NCBI GenBank assembly: GCA_026770025.1
Contig: JAMXDE010000080.1
Span: 1-64,000, forward strand
Length of the DNA stretch: 64,000 nucleotides
Direction of reading: 5' to 3'
Origin: Craspedostauros australis
Lineage: Eukaryota; Bacillariophyta; Bacillariophyceae; Mastogloiales; Achnanthaceae
Shown here one piece after another: positions 11,600 through 25,000 of this stretch (positions within the stretch are counted from its first letter, which is position 1; every line of letters begins with the position of its first letter). A program made the position numbers and the translations under genes. The notes beneath the pieces are model-generated. The model searched no databases, was not told the DNA's origin, and saw only the letters and a list, made by a program, of their open reading frames with translations.

Positions 11600-14500
11600 T
11601 CACTGATCCATTGTGGAACGCAGTTGGATGTAGTGATCCCTGTGTTTTTCATAGGTCTCCTTTTTGGTATTCTTCGTAAAGCCATCTGCGATGTTGTCTT
11701 CAGAACGCACAAATTTGGTTCTGGCCTCTCCATTTGTAATCAGTTCTCGAATGAAATGATGTCGGATGTCGATGTGCCGTGTCCTGGCGGATGTTGATGG
11801 GTTGGACGCGATGAAGATTGCTCCAACATTGTCAACCATTACGTCTGCCGGCTTGTGCATCCTCAGTCCGATGTCACTCATCAATTGTGTTACGAAGCGA
11901 ATTTCTTTTCCTGCTTCCGACAGGGCGACGTACTCTGCTTCCGTCGAGCTGAGTGTTACGCTGCGTTGTGCCTTTGATCTCCATATGATCGGCACTCCTT
12001 GTAGTAGGACGATGTGCCCTCCTACGCTGATGCGATTGTCCTTGTCACCTGCGAATTCGCTGTCGGTGTATATTGCAATCTTCCATGCATCTTGGGTCAG
12101 TGGACTTGGTTTCATCTTCAGTCCATACTCTCTCGTGTCCCATACGAACTTCATGACTCGAAGCATTTCTTTGTATGCTGCGGCTGTTGGTCCATCCAAC
12201 ACCTTGGTCAGTTCTCGCACTGCATTGGCGATGTCGGGTCGAGAGTGTTTCACCAGGTATAGCAGCATACCTACTCCGCTTCGGTATCTGCTGTGTCGTT
12301 GCTTGTCCACTTTGGGTGCATCGCTTTGCCTTTGGATGCCTTGCCCTGGTGTCCCAGGCGTTCCGTATCGTTGCAGCTTCACCACATCGCTTCCGAACGT
12401 ATCGATGATGTTCTTCAGGATGTGTGGTTGGTTCACCCAACAGTTCGTCTTGTCGCGGTTGAAGATGATCTTGCAGCTCAGGTAGTCTTCGAGATCTTCC
12501 TCCACTTTGACACCGAATCGTTCTGCTCGGATATCCTTCACGAGCTTTTTCAATTCCTGCTCCTCTCCGATGCAGAGGCAATCGTCCACATAGGTGCCGA
12601 TCAGTAGCAGTCTCCCTTCCTGATTCCGAATCAGCAGGCATGGGTCCACCTCGCTCTGTCTGAACCCTAGTTTGAGTAGGATGTCGACGAGCTTCTTATT
12701 CCATTGTCTCGCGCTCTGCACGAGGCCGTAGATGGTTTTCTTGAGTAGCAGGCATTCGTCGGCTTCGTGCCTCATACCCTTTGGGCATTGCATGTAGATC
12801 TCTTCATCGAGGTCTCCATGCAGGAATGCTGTCTCAAAGTCGATGATGATGCTGTCCATGTGTAGTATCATCTTCATCGTGAGCATGATTCGATATGTTG
12901 CATCATGTATCACTGGCGCGTGGTGTGCTGAGAAGTCGACTCCTGCGATTTGCGAGTATCCGCATGCCACGAGTCTGGCGCGGAATACCCCATTTCTCTT
13001 TTCCTTGAAGACCCATTTGGTCTTCACACACCGCTGATCCTTCGGCATCTGGTCCTTCTTGATCTTCTCCCATACTTTCCTTCTGGCCATATCATAGAAC
13101 TCTTTGTTGATATCTTCGCGCCATTTCTTTCTTTTGTTGGGATCCGCATGGTCCCAGCAGTCTTCGAATGTGGTGGGGTCCAGCAGCATAGCGACATTCG
13201 CATGTTCTGCCCCTCCTTCATTTCGTTCGTCTCTCAATGCCTGGTCCGCAGCGATGATGTCATCTAGTCTCGTCATTCCATGAGGTGTGTCTATCATCGT
13301 ACCTGCGATATCTCTGTTGAATATTGACCCGTCTGCGTGGAAGTTGGGTCCTCCTGTTTCCAGTGGAGTTGTGATGGTCTCTTCGGGCGTCACATATCCC
13401 TCGCTGTCATTAGGTTCTGACTCATCACTTGATCCGAGATCTCGCTCCTCCTCTGGGATTGGGTCGTTGTTATACCCGGCGAGAGCGCTCAGCATCCTTG
13501 GCATGCGTGTTACAGGTTCTGCGACAGGGGTGTCTTTGGGCTCACTCTCGGCCGCTTCGTCTACTTTCCCCTCGTCGTCCCTTCCGAATTCATTGTCGTT
13601 CTCTTCGTTCGATTCATTTTCCCCTTGGGCAGGGAGCAAGCTATCTTGCCCTCGCGCAGCGTCTTCAGTATCTTCTATTTCTTCGGCTCTGCTGCTGCGA
13701 TCCGCGTCGTCGGCCTCCATGCTCTTGATGGTCTCCGATCGTCGCTCCCAAGTTGTTCTCGTAGCTTGGGTGTTCATACCCGACGTAGAGTTGTCATCTT
13801 CTAGATCTATCAGCACAGATCTGTTGGCATTCTCGATACCTCTGAATTGCCTGTATGACTGATTCATCCATGTCACGTCTCTCGTGATTAGGATTTTGGT
13901 TGTAGCGAGATTCAGCATTCGATATACTCCTTTCGCGTGCGATTGGCCGTAGCCGACGAACATGGCTGGTCTGGATCTATCGTCCAGCTTAGCCTTTATC
14001 GTACGACCGCCGATGTATACCATGCCTATTTCTTCGAATTTCGTAATCCATCCACGAATGTTGGGATGCGGTTGTTGAAGAGAACACATGCTGGTTCTCT
14101 TGTTTTCGTCTCGATAATATTTTCGAGCTGAGTCGCGGTTCGGGCTGCCTCCGCCCACAATTTTCCACGCACTGTTTTGGGTAGATGCGTTTGGTTGAGC
14201 ATGGAGCGGACTTTCCCGTACAACGTGGCGAATTTTCTTTCCACGCGACCGTTCTGTTGGGGAGTGGAAGCGGCGGTGTATTCAAACGTTGGGCCGAATC
14301 CTGCGCTGAGAAGCTGTTTTTCCGCGGCATAATTCTCTCCCGCGTTGTCACATCTGATATTTTTCACATGTGCCTGTTGGTTGGAGTGAAGCCATCGGAG
14401 GAGCGTGATCAGCTTTTCTCCGACTTCACTTTTCTCTTTCAAAAAGTAACTCCAGCAGTAATCACTGTAATCATCGATGACAAGGAGCCAATATTTTCCT

Positions 14501-17500
14501 TGTCCGTAGCTGTGCGTTTGAACACTCGATGTGTCAATGAACAACCGCTCACCAATTTCCTTTGCTCGGCGCTGCAGGCGTTTTGTCATTGACTTCTGCT
14601 TCTGCTTTCCAATTGCGCAGTCAATGCATGCATGCAACTTGCCTGTGACATTCCAACCGTATCGTCCCGCTGTGCGAGAGATCGTGTAAGTGTCAACATG
14701 GCCTAACATTTTATGAATTTGGTTGATGTCCACCGCGGACCCGGTGGACACGCCGACATTGGCTTGGTCCTCGTGGGGAGGGGCGCTGATCATGTTCACT
14801 CCACTCACGAAACCGCTGTGGGTTGCCATGAGTCTGTCGAACGTAATGCGTTGCCCGCGCTTCTCCAAGCTCATCACGACACCTTGGTTGCTGATGTCGA
14901 AGCCGTTCTCGAGAGCTTTGTTGATGCTCAAGAGGTTCACCCACAGGTTGGGCACGAACTTCACTTGCTTGAGCACGATGGTAGCTTGGTTCCCGTTCTT
15001 CTGCATCACGACCATGCGTTTATCGCCAACCTTTGTTGCCTTGAGGTATCGGCCGCTGCCGATCTTGATGGAGTGGTTGGCTACTCGCACGTTAATCATT
15101 CCCTCTTCGCTATTGGTGAGGTGGCATGAGGCACCGGAGTCACCCAGCCACGTATTTGCTTCGTGGTGGTCGGGGGCGATGGTGTGGCGGAGTGCGCTTG
15201 CATCGCCGAGGTCACCGATCACCATGGCCATGTCTGGTTGAGCTTCGGCGGCTCGGTAGATGGGGAGCTGGTTGAACTCCTCTGGGTCTCGGACCCCTTG
15301 GTCTCCAGGATGATGCATCCACATCAGCATCTCTGCGGCATGCTGGACCAGGCTGTCGATGAGCCCTCTGTGGATGGGTGGCAGGTTGAGTTCTTCAAGT
15401 CTTGGGTTAATGTGTTGCACGGCTTGCACCAATTGCATTGGCGTGAACACGTCGATGCGGTGCATCATGTAGTAGAGCGTGCGAGGGTTCAGGCTTTCTC
15501 CTCCTCCTTCGGTGTACGCGTTCGCCGCGTCGCAGCACAGTAGGGCGAGCTCAGAGCGCACTTCATCAGCAACCATCATGTTGCTGAGAGAGTATCTCAT
15601 TGCGACATGCAGAGGTCCTGCAGTCCAGAGCTTCTGGCGGCGCGTCATGATGTCTTGGATCGTTGTTGGCGCCGCCCTTGCAGGGGGGTTTGCCAGTTGA
15701 ATGAGGAACGGCGAGTTACGGCAGGTCTTGCACATGGCGTAGAGAGGGCCGCGCTGAAAGCACAGCGGGCACCATCCTGCGGTGCTTCCTCCGTTGCGGG
15801 ACGACTCTTCGATCATTCGATCGACCAGAGTCCTTGGTTCGGTTCGAGAGTAGATGGTGGAGGTGACGCGATGGTCGACTCCAGGCATCGCTACTTCATT
15901 CTCCATGATGTCCCCGACGTTGAGGGGTTCATCCTCGTAGACGATCCCGTCGAAGAGGTTGTCTTCGTCGGTGTAATCGTCTTCGTCGCTTGATGGGAAG
16001 TGCTCGCGGTTGATGGTCTCAACTGCAGCTACTGGGGGTCCGTAGTATCCGTACACACTCGGGGTGTGGGCCTCTCGTTCCTCTTCGGAGTACTCGACCT
16101 CTTCTTCGAGGTCGAGTCCGGTCATGTCTTCGTCGGTGGTTGCGAGGGCCATGTCGTCGATGAACGACTCGTAGTGCGCCATGTCGGTGGTGTTGATTGT
16201 TTGGTTTTTCTTGATGTTCGTGATTTCGTCGATTGTCACGATTCTTGGGTTGGTCACATTTTTGACCTCAACGGGGTCGTTTTCGAGCTCGTCGATGGGG
16301 AAACACACCAATTCTTCGTTGTTGGCCGACTTGTCTTCGTCGGGCAACCACATGGATTCATCGGTCATCACGAGACCGATCTCGTCTTCTTCGTCGTTAG
16401 CGGGCATCCACATGGGTTCGTCTACCACGACGAACGCGGCGTTGTCTGCTGCGGCGTCTTCGGGTAGCCACATCGGTTCCTCGACCATCACGAGGGCGAC
16501 GTCGTCTGTTCCGTCCATACCGTCGGTGGCCACGTTGGCGGCGTCGGCTGCTCTCATCGCTGCCTTTAACTTGAAGCACTCGAGGATCTTGTGTCCCTTC
16601 TTACCGCAGTACTTGCAGTTTCCGCTGAACTTGGTCTTGTCCTCAGTATCACTTCTCTTGTTCTTCTTCGTGGGCTTGCCACCTTTGTTCTTAGGCGCAG
16701 AGCGGCAGTCTGCCTTCTTGTGCCCGTAGGCGCCGCAGTTGCGGCAGTGGCCCTTGAAGCCACCAGTGGCGGCGAGAGCCATTTCTTCCTTGCTATTGTT
16801 CTCGCGCTTACTACCTCCTTGCTTGATGTGACGTGCGTCGTAGGTTGCACTCACTGCTTCGCGGATGTCTTCGATAGTCATCTGCTTTTCGATGTTCTCG
16901 AACTTGAGCTCGATGAGCTTCACATCCATTTTGTAGTCCCTCCCGAGAGCGTTGAGCACGAGCATGTGGTACAGCTCCATGTCCATGTTAACTCCCGCGT
17001 GCTTGAGGCGGTTACGGATCACCTCCATTTCGGTGAGGAAGGTATCCGGGTGTTCGCCTTTCTTCAATCGCATCCCGTTGAGTTGAGCCAACAGCTTTGC
17101 CTTCATTGGCGCAGTGCGTTGCTCGTAGATGCGCTCGAGAGCCTTCCACGCCTTACGAGGGTCTCCTCCCTCGTAGATGTTGCTCTCGCATCCCAACACA
17201 GCCATGAAGGCGACATCGCCTTTGGTAGTTTCATGGTTGATTGCCATGGTCAGTTCTTCAAACGCGTACTTGGCCAGAGCCATCTTGTACTCCGCCTTCT
17301 CGTCGGGAGACATGGCAGATAACTTCGAGGCCTTAAGCTTCTTCTCTTCGCTTCCCGCGATGGAGGCGAGAGGAGAGGGGTCAAAAGCCTCGGTCTTCAC
17401 AATCACTTCATCCAAGTCCTTGAGATACAAGTCTCCATAACCCTTGCGGTTGGCGCGGGCAAGGAACTTCGCACTCCAAGCTTTCCAGGAGGATCGCTTG

Positions 17501-17550
17501 CCGTCGAACATGATCATGTAACGATCGGTCTTACCGAGGAAGGACGTCAT
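11600..17550 (-). pseudogene. Gag-pol of element D, broken about once
   Basis: It is a close relative of the intact Gag-Pol of E. Gag starts at 17550 and the coding region ends at 11600. Parts in order: Gag, two CCHC knuckles near 16740 and 16610, a long acidic segment with EPMWLP-type repeats, a four-cysteine motif near 15750, protease near 15150, integrase to about 14050, reverse transcriptase near 12580 and RNase H near 11900. The frame is broken in about one place. Confidence 0.9.
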
Positions 17551-17576
17551 GGTGATGATGGTGAGAGTCGTTTGTT

Positions 17577-17582
17577 GCTGTG
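17577..17582 (+). repeat. Target-site duplication of element C (GCTGTG)
   Basis: GCTGTG directly precedes C and is repeated at 33201-33206 directly after it. Both copies lie in the 5' untranslated part of D, which proves that C landed in D. Confidence 0.93.
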
Positions 17583-18364
17583 TGTTAGGAATCGAGGGTA
17601 CGACTTTGTCGGAATACCCGTAATTGCCGCACCTCCCAACATTGTTCGTCACAGCTTTGAATATTATTCATCACATGTTCAGAGACTATTCGTCACACCT
17701 TTGTATACCATGTCATTATGACTATGACTAAGCATACGGACGCGATTGATACCTGTATAACCGCGAGGAGGATAGCCTGTCCTCTGGTAATGTAAGGAAG
17801 ACACCCACGGCGGATCAGGAGGTCCCGATACCACGCCAACCATGGCAACCATCCAGACGACGACGTCAATCAGAACAGCATGTCCATGGGCAAGTGACGC
17901 ACCTTCTTCAGAGGACAGCACATGCCTCTCCTGCGGACAAGAACATCCGCAGGTTTGGAACATCAGAAAGGATCAGAATATCCACAGGTTTGGAACATCA
18001 GAAAGGATCAGAATATCCACAGGTTTGGAACATCATCAAAAGTGACATCGATCATGAGACGACGGTGTCATGAGAATCAACGACGGAAACATGAGATAGG
18101 CAAGTGCTCAAGACTGCAGATCCCTACCATGCAAGCGTAGACAGCTACGACGAGGCAGAGACAAGGAAGCAAGAACAGAGCATGATGAACGAAGAGGGAA
18201 GCACCTAAGAGACAACAGGACGCCCCGTGTCGCCACCGCGACAGATGCCTGCCATGAAGATGAAATCGAAAGAGAAAGTGAGATTGTGCTCACAGTTCTA
18301 AAACGGTACAGTTTCTAACAGCAGATTAGAATTTAGTACTAACTATAACCCCGGATTTCCAACA
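17583..18364 (+). repeat. 5' LTR of element C (782 bp)
   Basis: It starts TGTTAGGAATCGAGGG and ends CGGATTTCCAACA. It carries an internal 35-bp tandem repeat, about 2.5 copies, at 17950-18035 (unit begins CAGGTTTGGAAC). Just inside is the palindrome CGTTTCGAAACG (18365-18376) where a primer binding site is expected. Confidence 0.93.
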
Positions 18365-18444
18365 CGTTTCGAAACGTTACGATTGAAATCCTACGTTTCT
18401 ACCACCATCAACACAGCAACAAACATCCTCTCATCATCATCACC

Positions 18445-21273
18445 ATGACATCCTTCCTAGGTAAGACTGATCGTTACATGATCATGTTCGACGGCAAGCG
18501 GTCCAGCTGGAAAGCTTGGAGTGCGAAGTTCCTGGCCCGCGCCAACCGCAAGGGCTATGGAGACTTGTATCTCAAGGACATGGGTGATGTGGTTGTGAAG
18601 GAAGAACCGTTCGTCCCCTCCGTTGCTTCCCTCCCTGTGAAAGGCAAGAAGAAGGACGACGACGAAGCCAAGAAGCCAAGTGCCATGACTCCTAAAGAGG
18701 AGGCTGAGTACAAGAAGGCATTGGCGAAGTACGCGTTTGAAGAACTGACCATGGCTATTAGCCATGAAACCACCGAAGGCAATGTTGCCTTCATGGCTGT
18801 GTTGGGATGCAAGAGCAGCGCTTACGAGGGAGGAGACCCACGTAAGGCATGGAAGGCTCTTGAGCGTATCTACGAGCAGCGCACTGCGCCTATGAAGGCA
18901 AAGTTGTTGGCGCAGCTCAACGGGATGCGCATGAAGAAGGGAGAACACCCAGACACGTTCCTCACCGAGATGGAAGTGCTCCGCGGGCGCCTCTCCCACG
19001 CCGGCGTCGACTTGGACATGACCCAGTACCACATGCTCGTGCTCAACGCCCTCGCAAGGGACTACGAGATGGATGTGAAGCTCATCGAGCTCAAGTTCAC
19101 CGGCATTGAAAGCACGATGTCAATCGAGGACATCCGTGAAGCTGTGAGTGCCACCTACGACGCACGTCACATCAAGCAAGGAAGCAACCGCCGCGAGAGC
19201 GACACCAAAGAGGAAATGGCTCTCGCTGCCACGGGCGGCTTCAAAGGGTACTGCCGCAACTGCGGTGCCTACGGGCACAAGAAGGCGGACTGTCGCTCTC
19301 CCCCGAAGAACAAGAACAACAAGGCCTTGAAGAAGAACAACAAGAGAGGTGACACCCCCACCAAGAACAAGTTCAACGGAAACTGCAAGTACTGCGGCAA
19401 GAAGGGGCACAAGATCCTCGACTGCTTCAAGTTGAAAGCAGCGATGCAAGAAGCCGAGGCCGCAAACGTGGCGACCGACGGCATGGAGGAAGAGACAGAC
19501 GTCGCCCTCGTGATGGTCGAAGAACACATGTGGCGGACTACCGAAGACGATGTGGCTGGCTACGACTCCTTCGTTGAAGTTGACGAAGAGATGTGGTTAC
19601 CCTCCAACGAGAAGGCCGACGACGTTGCCCTAGCCATGATTGAGGAGCCCTCCTGGTTGCCCGAGGACGACAAGTCCATGGATAGCACGGAAATGATGTG
19701 CTTCCTCACCAACGAGTTCGAACTTGATTCGACAGAGGTCAAAAATGTGACCAACCCAAGACTCGTAACAACCCAAGAAATTACGAACATCAAGAAAAAC
19801 ATGAGCAACGACCACGCCATGATGCCTCCCGAAGAGGAGACCACCGAAGACCTCGCCCTCACGTCCACCGACGAAGAGATGGCCGACCAAGGCAACGAAG
19901 AACCAAACCAAGGCTCCGAGTGGACAGCGGAAGAGCGGGCGGCCCACCACCCAGGGGTGTATGGTCACTACAGACCACCAGCAGTCGCCGCCGAGCGCAT
20001 CAACCGCGAACTCTTCCCGTCCGACGACGAGTCCACCGAAGACGACGGATTCTTCGATGAGGTCATCTACGATGAAGACCTCGTCAGCACCGAAGAAGAG
20101 TCTACCAACGAAGTGGCGATGGTGATCGGAGCGGAAGACATCTGCAGAGAGCCTGTCTTCTCGCTCTCCACCAACAAGTCTCCCATCGAGAAGACGATCG
20201 AAGCAGCAGGGCGCGCAATGTACCAAGGATGGGCATCGTGCCCACTGTGCTTCAAACAAGGGTACATCTACTCGTACTGCGTCGATTGTCCAGCCCAACC
20301 CTTCCTCATCGATCTACCGGAAGGAACGGACGTGGTGAAACCCACAACCCACGAAGAACGCGATGAACGCCGCGCAATGCTCGCAAAGGAGGAGTCCCTC
20401 GCACTCGCAGTGCGATACTCATTGAGCAACGCCATGCCGGCTGACAGTGTGCGCTCCGAGCTTGCCTTGCTGTGCCTCGACACAGTGGAGGAGTACAACT
20501 CGAGAGACAGACGCACTTGCGCGGATGCTCGCACCCTCTACTTCCTCCTACGCGAAATCGGGATGATGACTCCGTTCAACGTCATGAAGTACATGCCGTT
20601 TATCAACGAAAGGCTGGAGAAGGAGCAGTTGCCAGCCATCCACCATGGACTCATCGGGAGTCTGGCCTCGCGTGGAGCACTCCAAGTCATGTGGAAATAC
20701 CACCCAGGCCACTACGGAGTCCGCAGCCCAAATGCGTTCCCTGAACTCCCCATCTACAGCGAGAGAAACCCGCAACCAGACATGGCAATGGTGATCGGTG
20801 ACATCGACGGTGTGGAGGAACGCCGCATCACGCTCGCCCCAGACCGCCATGAGGCAAACACCTGGTTGGGCGACTCAGGTGCCTCGTGCCACCTAACCAA
20901 CAACGACGAGGGGATGACCAACGTGCGCGTAGCCGACCACTCCATCAAGATCGGCAGCGGTCGCTACATCAAGGCAACAAAGGTGGGCGACAAGCGCATG
21001 GTGGTAATGCAGAAAAACGGTACCACCGCCACCATCCTCCTCAAGCACGTGAAGTTCGTGCCCAAATTGTGGGTGAACCTTCTCAGCATCAACAAAGCGC
21101 TCGAGAGCGGGTTCAACATCAGCAACCGCGGAGTGGTGATGAGCCTGGAGAAGCACGGACAACGCATTACGTTTGACCGGCTTATGGCTACCCACAGTGG
21201 ATTCGTGAGCGGTGTTAACATGATCACCGCCCCTCACCCTCACGATCAAGCCAATGTTGGCGTGTCCACCAAG
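18445..21273 (+). pseudogene. Gag and protease part of element C, interrupted by B
   Basis: It begins MTSFLGKTDRYMIMFDGKRS, almost the same as D and E. It contains a Gag_2/UBN2-like domain, CCHC knuckles near 19255 and 19385, and three acidic-tryptophan motifs (MW, MW and SW) near 19530, 19590 and 19650. The four-cysteine motif is near 20240-20290 and the protease motif WLGDSGASCH near 20860. The coding sequence is then interrupted by the insertion of B. Confidence 0.9.
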
Positions 21274-21279
21274 ACCGCG
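21274..21279 (+). repeat. Target-site duplication of element B (ACCGCG)
   Basis: ACCGCG directly before B is repeated at 29207-29212 directly after it, within the coding region of C. This shows B inserted into C by ordinary integration. Confidence 0.93.
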
Positions 21280-22070
21280 TGTTGGCAAGTTCCGCGCACG
21301 GTAACCTACGATCGTGGAAGATGGTGTTGGTTGATAGTCGTCTGTTTGCTATTTCATTACTTGGCTACTCCAATGCTCTCGGTGTACGCCCGTTCTCTTG
21401 CCCGATGCTCTCGGCGCTTCAATCTGTTTCGTAGATTCAGTCTCCGACTATGAGTTGGTACGCGAGATCCTCTCTCGCTCCTCTCTGTATTCTCTCTCTC
21501 TCTCTCAACATCGTGTGCTCGTGCTACACGATGCTTCGTGTTCGATGCGTACTCCGCATTCGACACTCTGTTCATTCAGTACTGGCTTCTACTCCATGAG
21601 TACTTACCATTTGAAGTTCACCTTCAGTATCCATGATCTTCATGGGTCATCGTATCTTCGCCTCCTGCTCTGACTTGGAGACAGCTGTCGACGTGGTGAC
21701 ATGTTGACATCCTGTCGACGTCAGTAGGCGTCCTTCTGCTCTCCAGATGTCACGTTCCATTGGTGATGCAGTAGTCTGTCAGATGATATCGTCATCTGAG
21801 GTTTAGTTGGGAAGTACCTCGAGATTCTCTTGGTACCATTGATGCATGGACGGACGATTTTCTGATTCTTCCAGAAATCGTTATTTGCAAATTTCCTCCA
21901 GAAATCTTGCCCCTTTTTGTGTGTTCCATTTCCCCTGTAATTCTGACGAATCACAGCATACTATCGACACGAGTATAGTTATACCGTCCAAGTGCGTATG
22001 AGAGAATAGCGGGTGAACGATGCACATATACACGTACATCTTGATATATACTCACATGTACATCTCGACA
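21280..22070 (-). repeat. 3' LTR of element B (791 bp)
   Basis: On the plus strand it runs from TGTTGGCAAGTT to ACATCTCGACA. Compared with the other LTR, about three substitutions were noticed, all in the first 200 bp. Confidence 0.94.
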
Positions 22071-22090
22071 CCCTTCCTGTGTGCATTCGG

Positions 22091-25000
22091 TCATTCGAAT
22101 GTTCTCGATGTGTCAAGGTACGACTTCTCATGTTCACGTTGCAAGTCGGCCTTGATGTTCTTGGTGAATCCGTCGCTTGTGTTCTGCTCGGATTTGACGA
22201 AAATGATTTCGATGGTTTTGTTGATTACCATGTTCCTCACGTAGTGATGGCGCACGTCGATGTGCCGCGATCGTTGGGATGTTGATGGGTTCTTGGCGAT
22301 GAAGATCGCCCCGATGTTGTCCACGCGGACCTTGATCGGTGTCTTCACTGGGACGCCCACACTTTCGAGTAGCTGCATGACGAAGAAGATCTCCTTTGCC
22401 GCTTCGGAAAGGGCAACGTATTCTGCTTCGGATGAGCTGAGTGTGACGGCCTTCTGTGCCTTGGATCGCCAAAGGATTGGTACCTTGCACAGGTATAGGA
22501 TGAATCCCCCTACGCTGATTCTTGTATTCTTGTCTCCTGCATATTCGCTATCGCAGAAGAGCTCCATGTCCCAGCCGTCGTCATCTGGACGCGCTGGATG
22601 GATCTTCAATCCATAGTCCTTTGTATCGATCACATACTTGATGATCCGATACATCTCCTTCATTGCAGCCTTGGTGGGCCCGATCAATACCTTGGAGAGT
22701 TCCCTCACAGGGTTCGCGATATCTGGTCGCGAGTGCTTGATGAGGAAGAGTAGCATACCGACGCCTCGGCGGTATTCGGCATGTTCTTCCGGTCCGACCT
22801 TCTGCAGTCCGTTATCTTCGGATGGTCGTACGATGATTTGACCCGGGGTTCCCGGTGTCCCATAACGTTGCATCTTCTCAACTTTGGCTCCGAATTCCTC
22901 GATGAGGTGTCGGATGAGATGTGGTTGACGCAATGTCGCTCTAGTCTTGTCATGGTTCAATTCGATGTTGCAGCTGAGGTAGTCTCCGAGTCCGCGCTCG
23001 ATTGTCACCTTGAATTTGCTGCCTTGGATGTCCTTCAGGAATGTCTCCAGTGCCTTGGAGTCTCCGCAACAGAAGCAATCGTCCACGTAGATGGCCACGA
23101 TCATGCTTCCTTCGTTCGTCTTCCTGTAGAACAGGCACGGGTCTGCTGCGCTCTGTTCGAAGTTGATATTCTTGAGGGTCGATACCAACATCTTGAACCA
23201 TTGCCTGGCGCTCTGCACAAGTCCGTAGATTGGCTTGTGTAGGGTCAGGGCTTCGTCTGGTTGATGATCCATCCCATTGGGACAGTTCATGTAGATCTCC
23301 TCGTCGAGGTCTCCATGTAGGAATGCCGTTACGACATCGACGAGTGCGCAGTCCATCTTCTTGATTAGCATGATCACCATCATGACCCGATAGGCCACGT
23401 CATGGATGACGGGTGAGTAATGCTCTTGGAAGTCTACTCCTGCAACTTGTGAATAGCCACATGCAACGAGCCGTGCTCGATGTGTGCCGTCACGCTTCAG
23501 CTTGAAGACCCATTTGCACTTGCAGCATCTGCGGCCGCGTGGGATGGCGTCTCGTTTGATCTTGCTATACACCTTGCGTGTATCCATGGAGTCGAACTCC
23601 TTCTTGATGGCTGCTCGATATCCCTTCCGATGGATAGGATCTGGGTGATTGAAGGCTCCGTCGAACGTTGTAGGTTCGATGTGCTTCTCTGGTTCCTTGT
23701 TCTCGTCCTGCATCGACAATCCGATGTCGATCGCTGGTGATTCGGTAATGATTGCATTCATTCCGTATAGTCCTGTTGTGCTATGATGAGTGATCTCGAT
23801 CTCTTCATTTTCGTCTTCGATTTCTTCATCATCTGTAGTTTCGTTGTTGGAATCGTCGATCATCTCGTCGCTGAGTTCGTCACTCGCCTCACTGGATGAT
23901 GGATCGCTCTCATAGCCTTCTTCCTTTCGACCTCGTTCGTTGAAGTCTTCGAGCTCGCGCAGAGCTCTGGGAATACTCTTCCCTGTGGTTGGCTTGGGAT
24001 TAGCTTCTCCCTTCCTGCCTCGTGCTTCGTGACGTCGGATCCTCTCCTTTCTAGCTATGTCACGCTTGTTTGGTTTGCTTGGTGGAGATCTAGATGGTGT
24101 GTCATGTGTAGACCTTGCTGGTGTGTTCGGAGGAGTGACACCTGTCTCGTCATCGGCTTCGTCGCCGGAGGGTAGGATTTCGTCATCCTCATGATTGGAT
24201 TCGCTCCGATCTTCCTCGTCATTCTGGATTAGTTGAGTCACTACTCCGTCGTCCTCATTATCCTCGTCATCACTGTCTGATAGAATGTAGTACCTGTTGC
24301 TGTCAGCGAAAGATACTCTCTTCGCTTCCGATGTTTGACGCGTTGCCGTCCTTGGCGTTGCTCCCTTTCGTCCGATGGTTGTGAAGCCGTCTGCGTCCGT
24401 TGTTCCTGTTTCGTTGGATATGTTCGGTGCTGGTGCCCAACCACGGAACTGTCCGTATGATTGGTTGAGCCACTTGATGTCGCGTGAACAGATGAGTGAC
24501 TTGGTCGATGGTCTGTACATGTTGTAGACCCCTGATGCATGTTGGTGTGCATATCCGATGAACACCATCTCTTCTCCTCTGTTCTTGAGTTTCGCGGTAA
24601 TCCCGCCGTAGGTAGTCTTCACAACACCCACCTCTCCAAATGTGCGGAGCGCGTTCGCATATGGTGGATCGTTGCTGAAGAATTGTCGATGTGGTGACTT
24701 TTTCTGGTTCTTCGCTACGGTGATGTTGGCGATGGCGGTGGCAGTGCTAGCAGCTGCTGCCCACAGGCCATGCCTATACTCTTCATCGAGCTGTGCTCCG
24801 TTGAGCATGGAGCGAATCTTGGTGTAGAGGTACGCGAACTTGCGTTCCACTCTTCCGTTCTGTTGCGGCGTGTTCGATGCCGTGTATTCGAATTTCACGT
24901 TGAGTCCTGCATCGATGAGAATATCCTCCGTGGATTTGTTCTCTCCGCTGTTGTCACCTCGGAAGATGATCTGTTGGTCACCAGTCTGTGACTTGATCGT

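Noticed and set aside
21280-21453. Extension of the C frame past 21279
   Set aside because: This is chance reading into the LTR of B; similarity to D and E stops at the target duplication.
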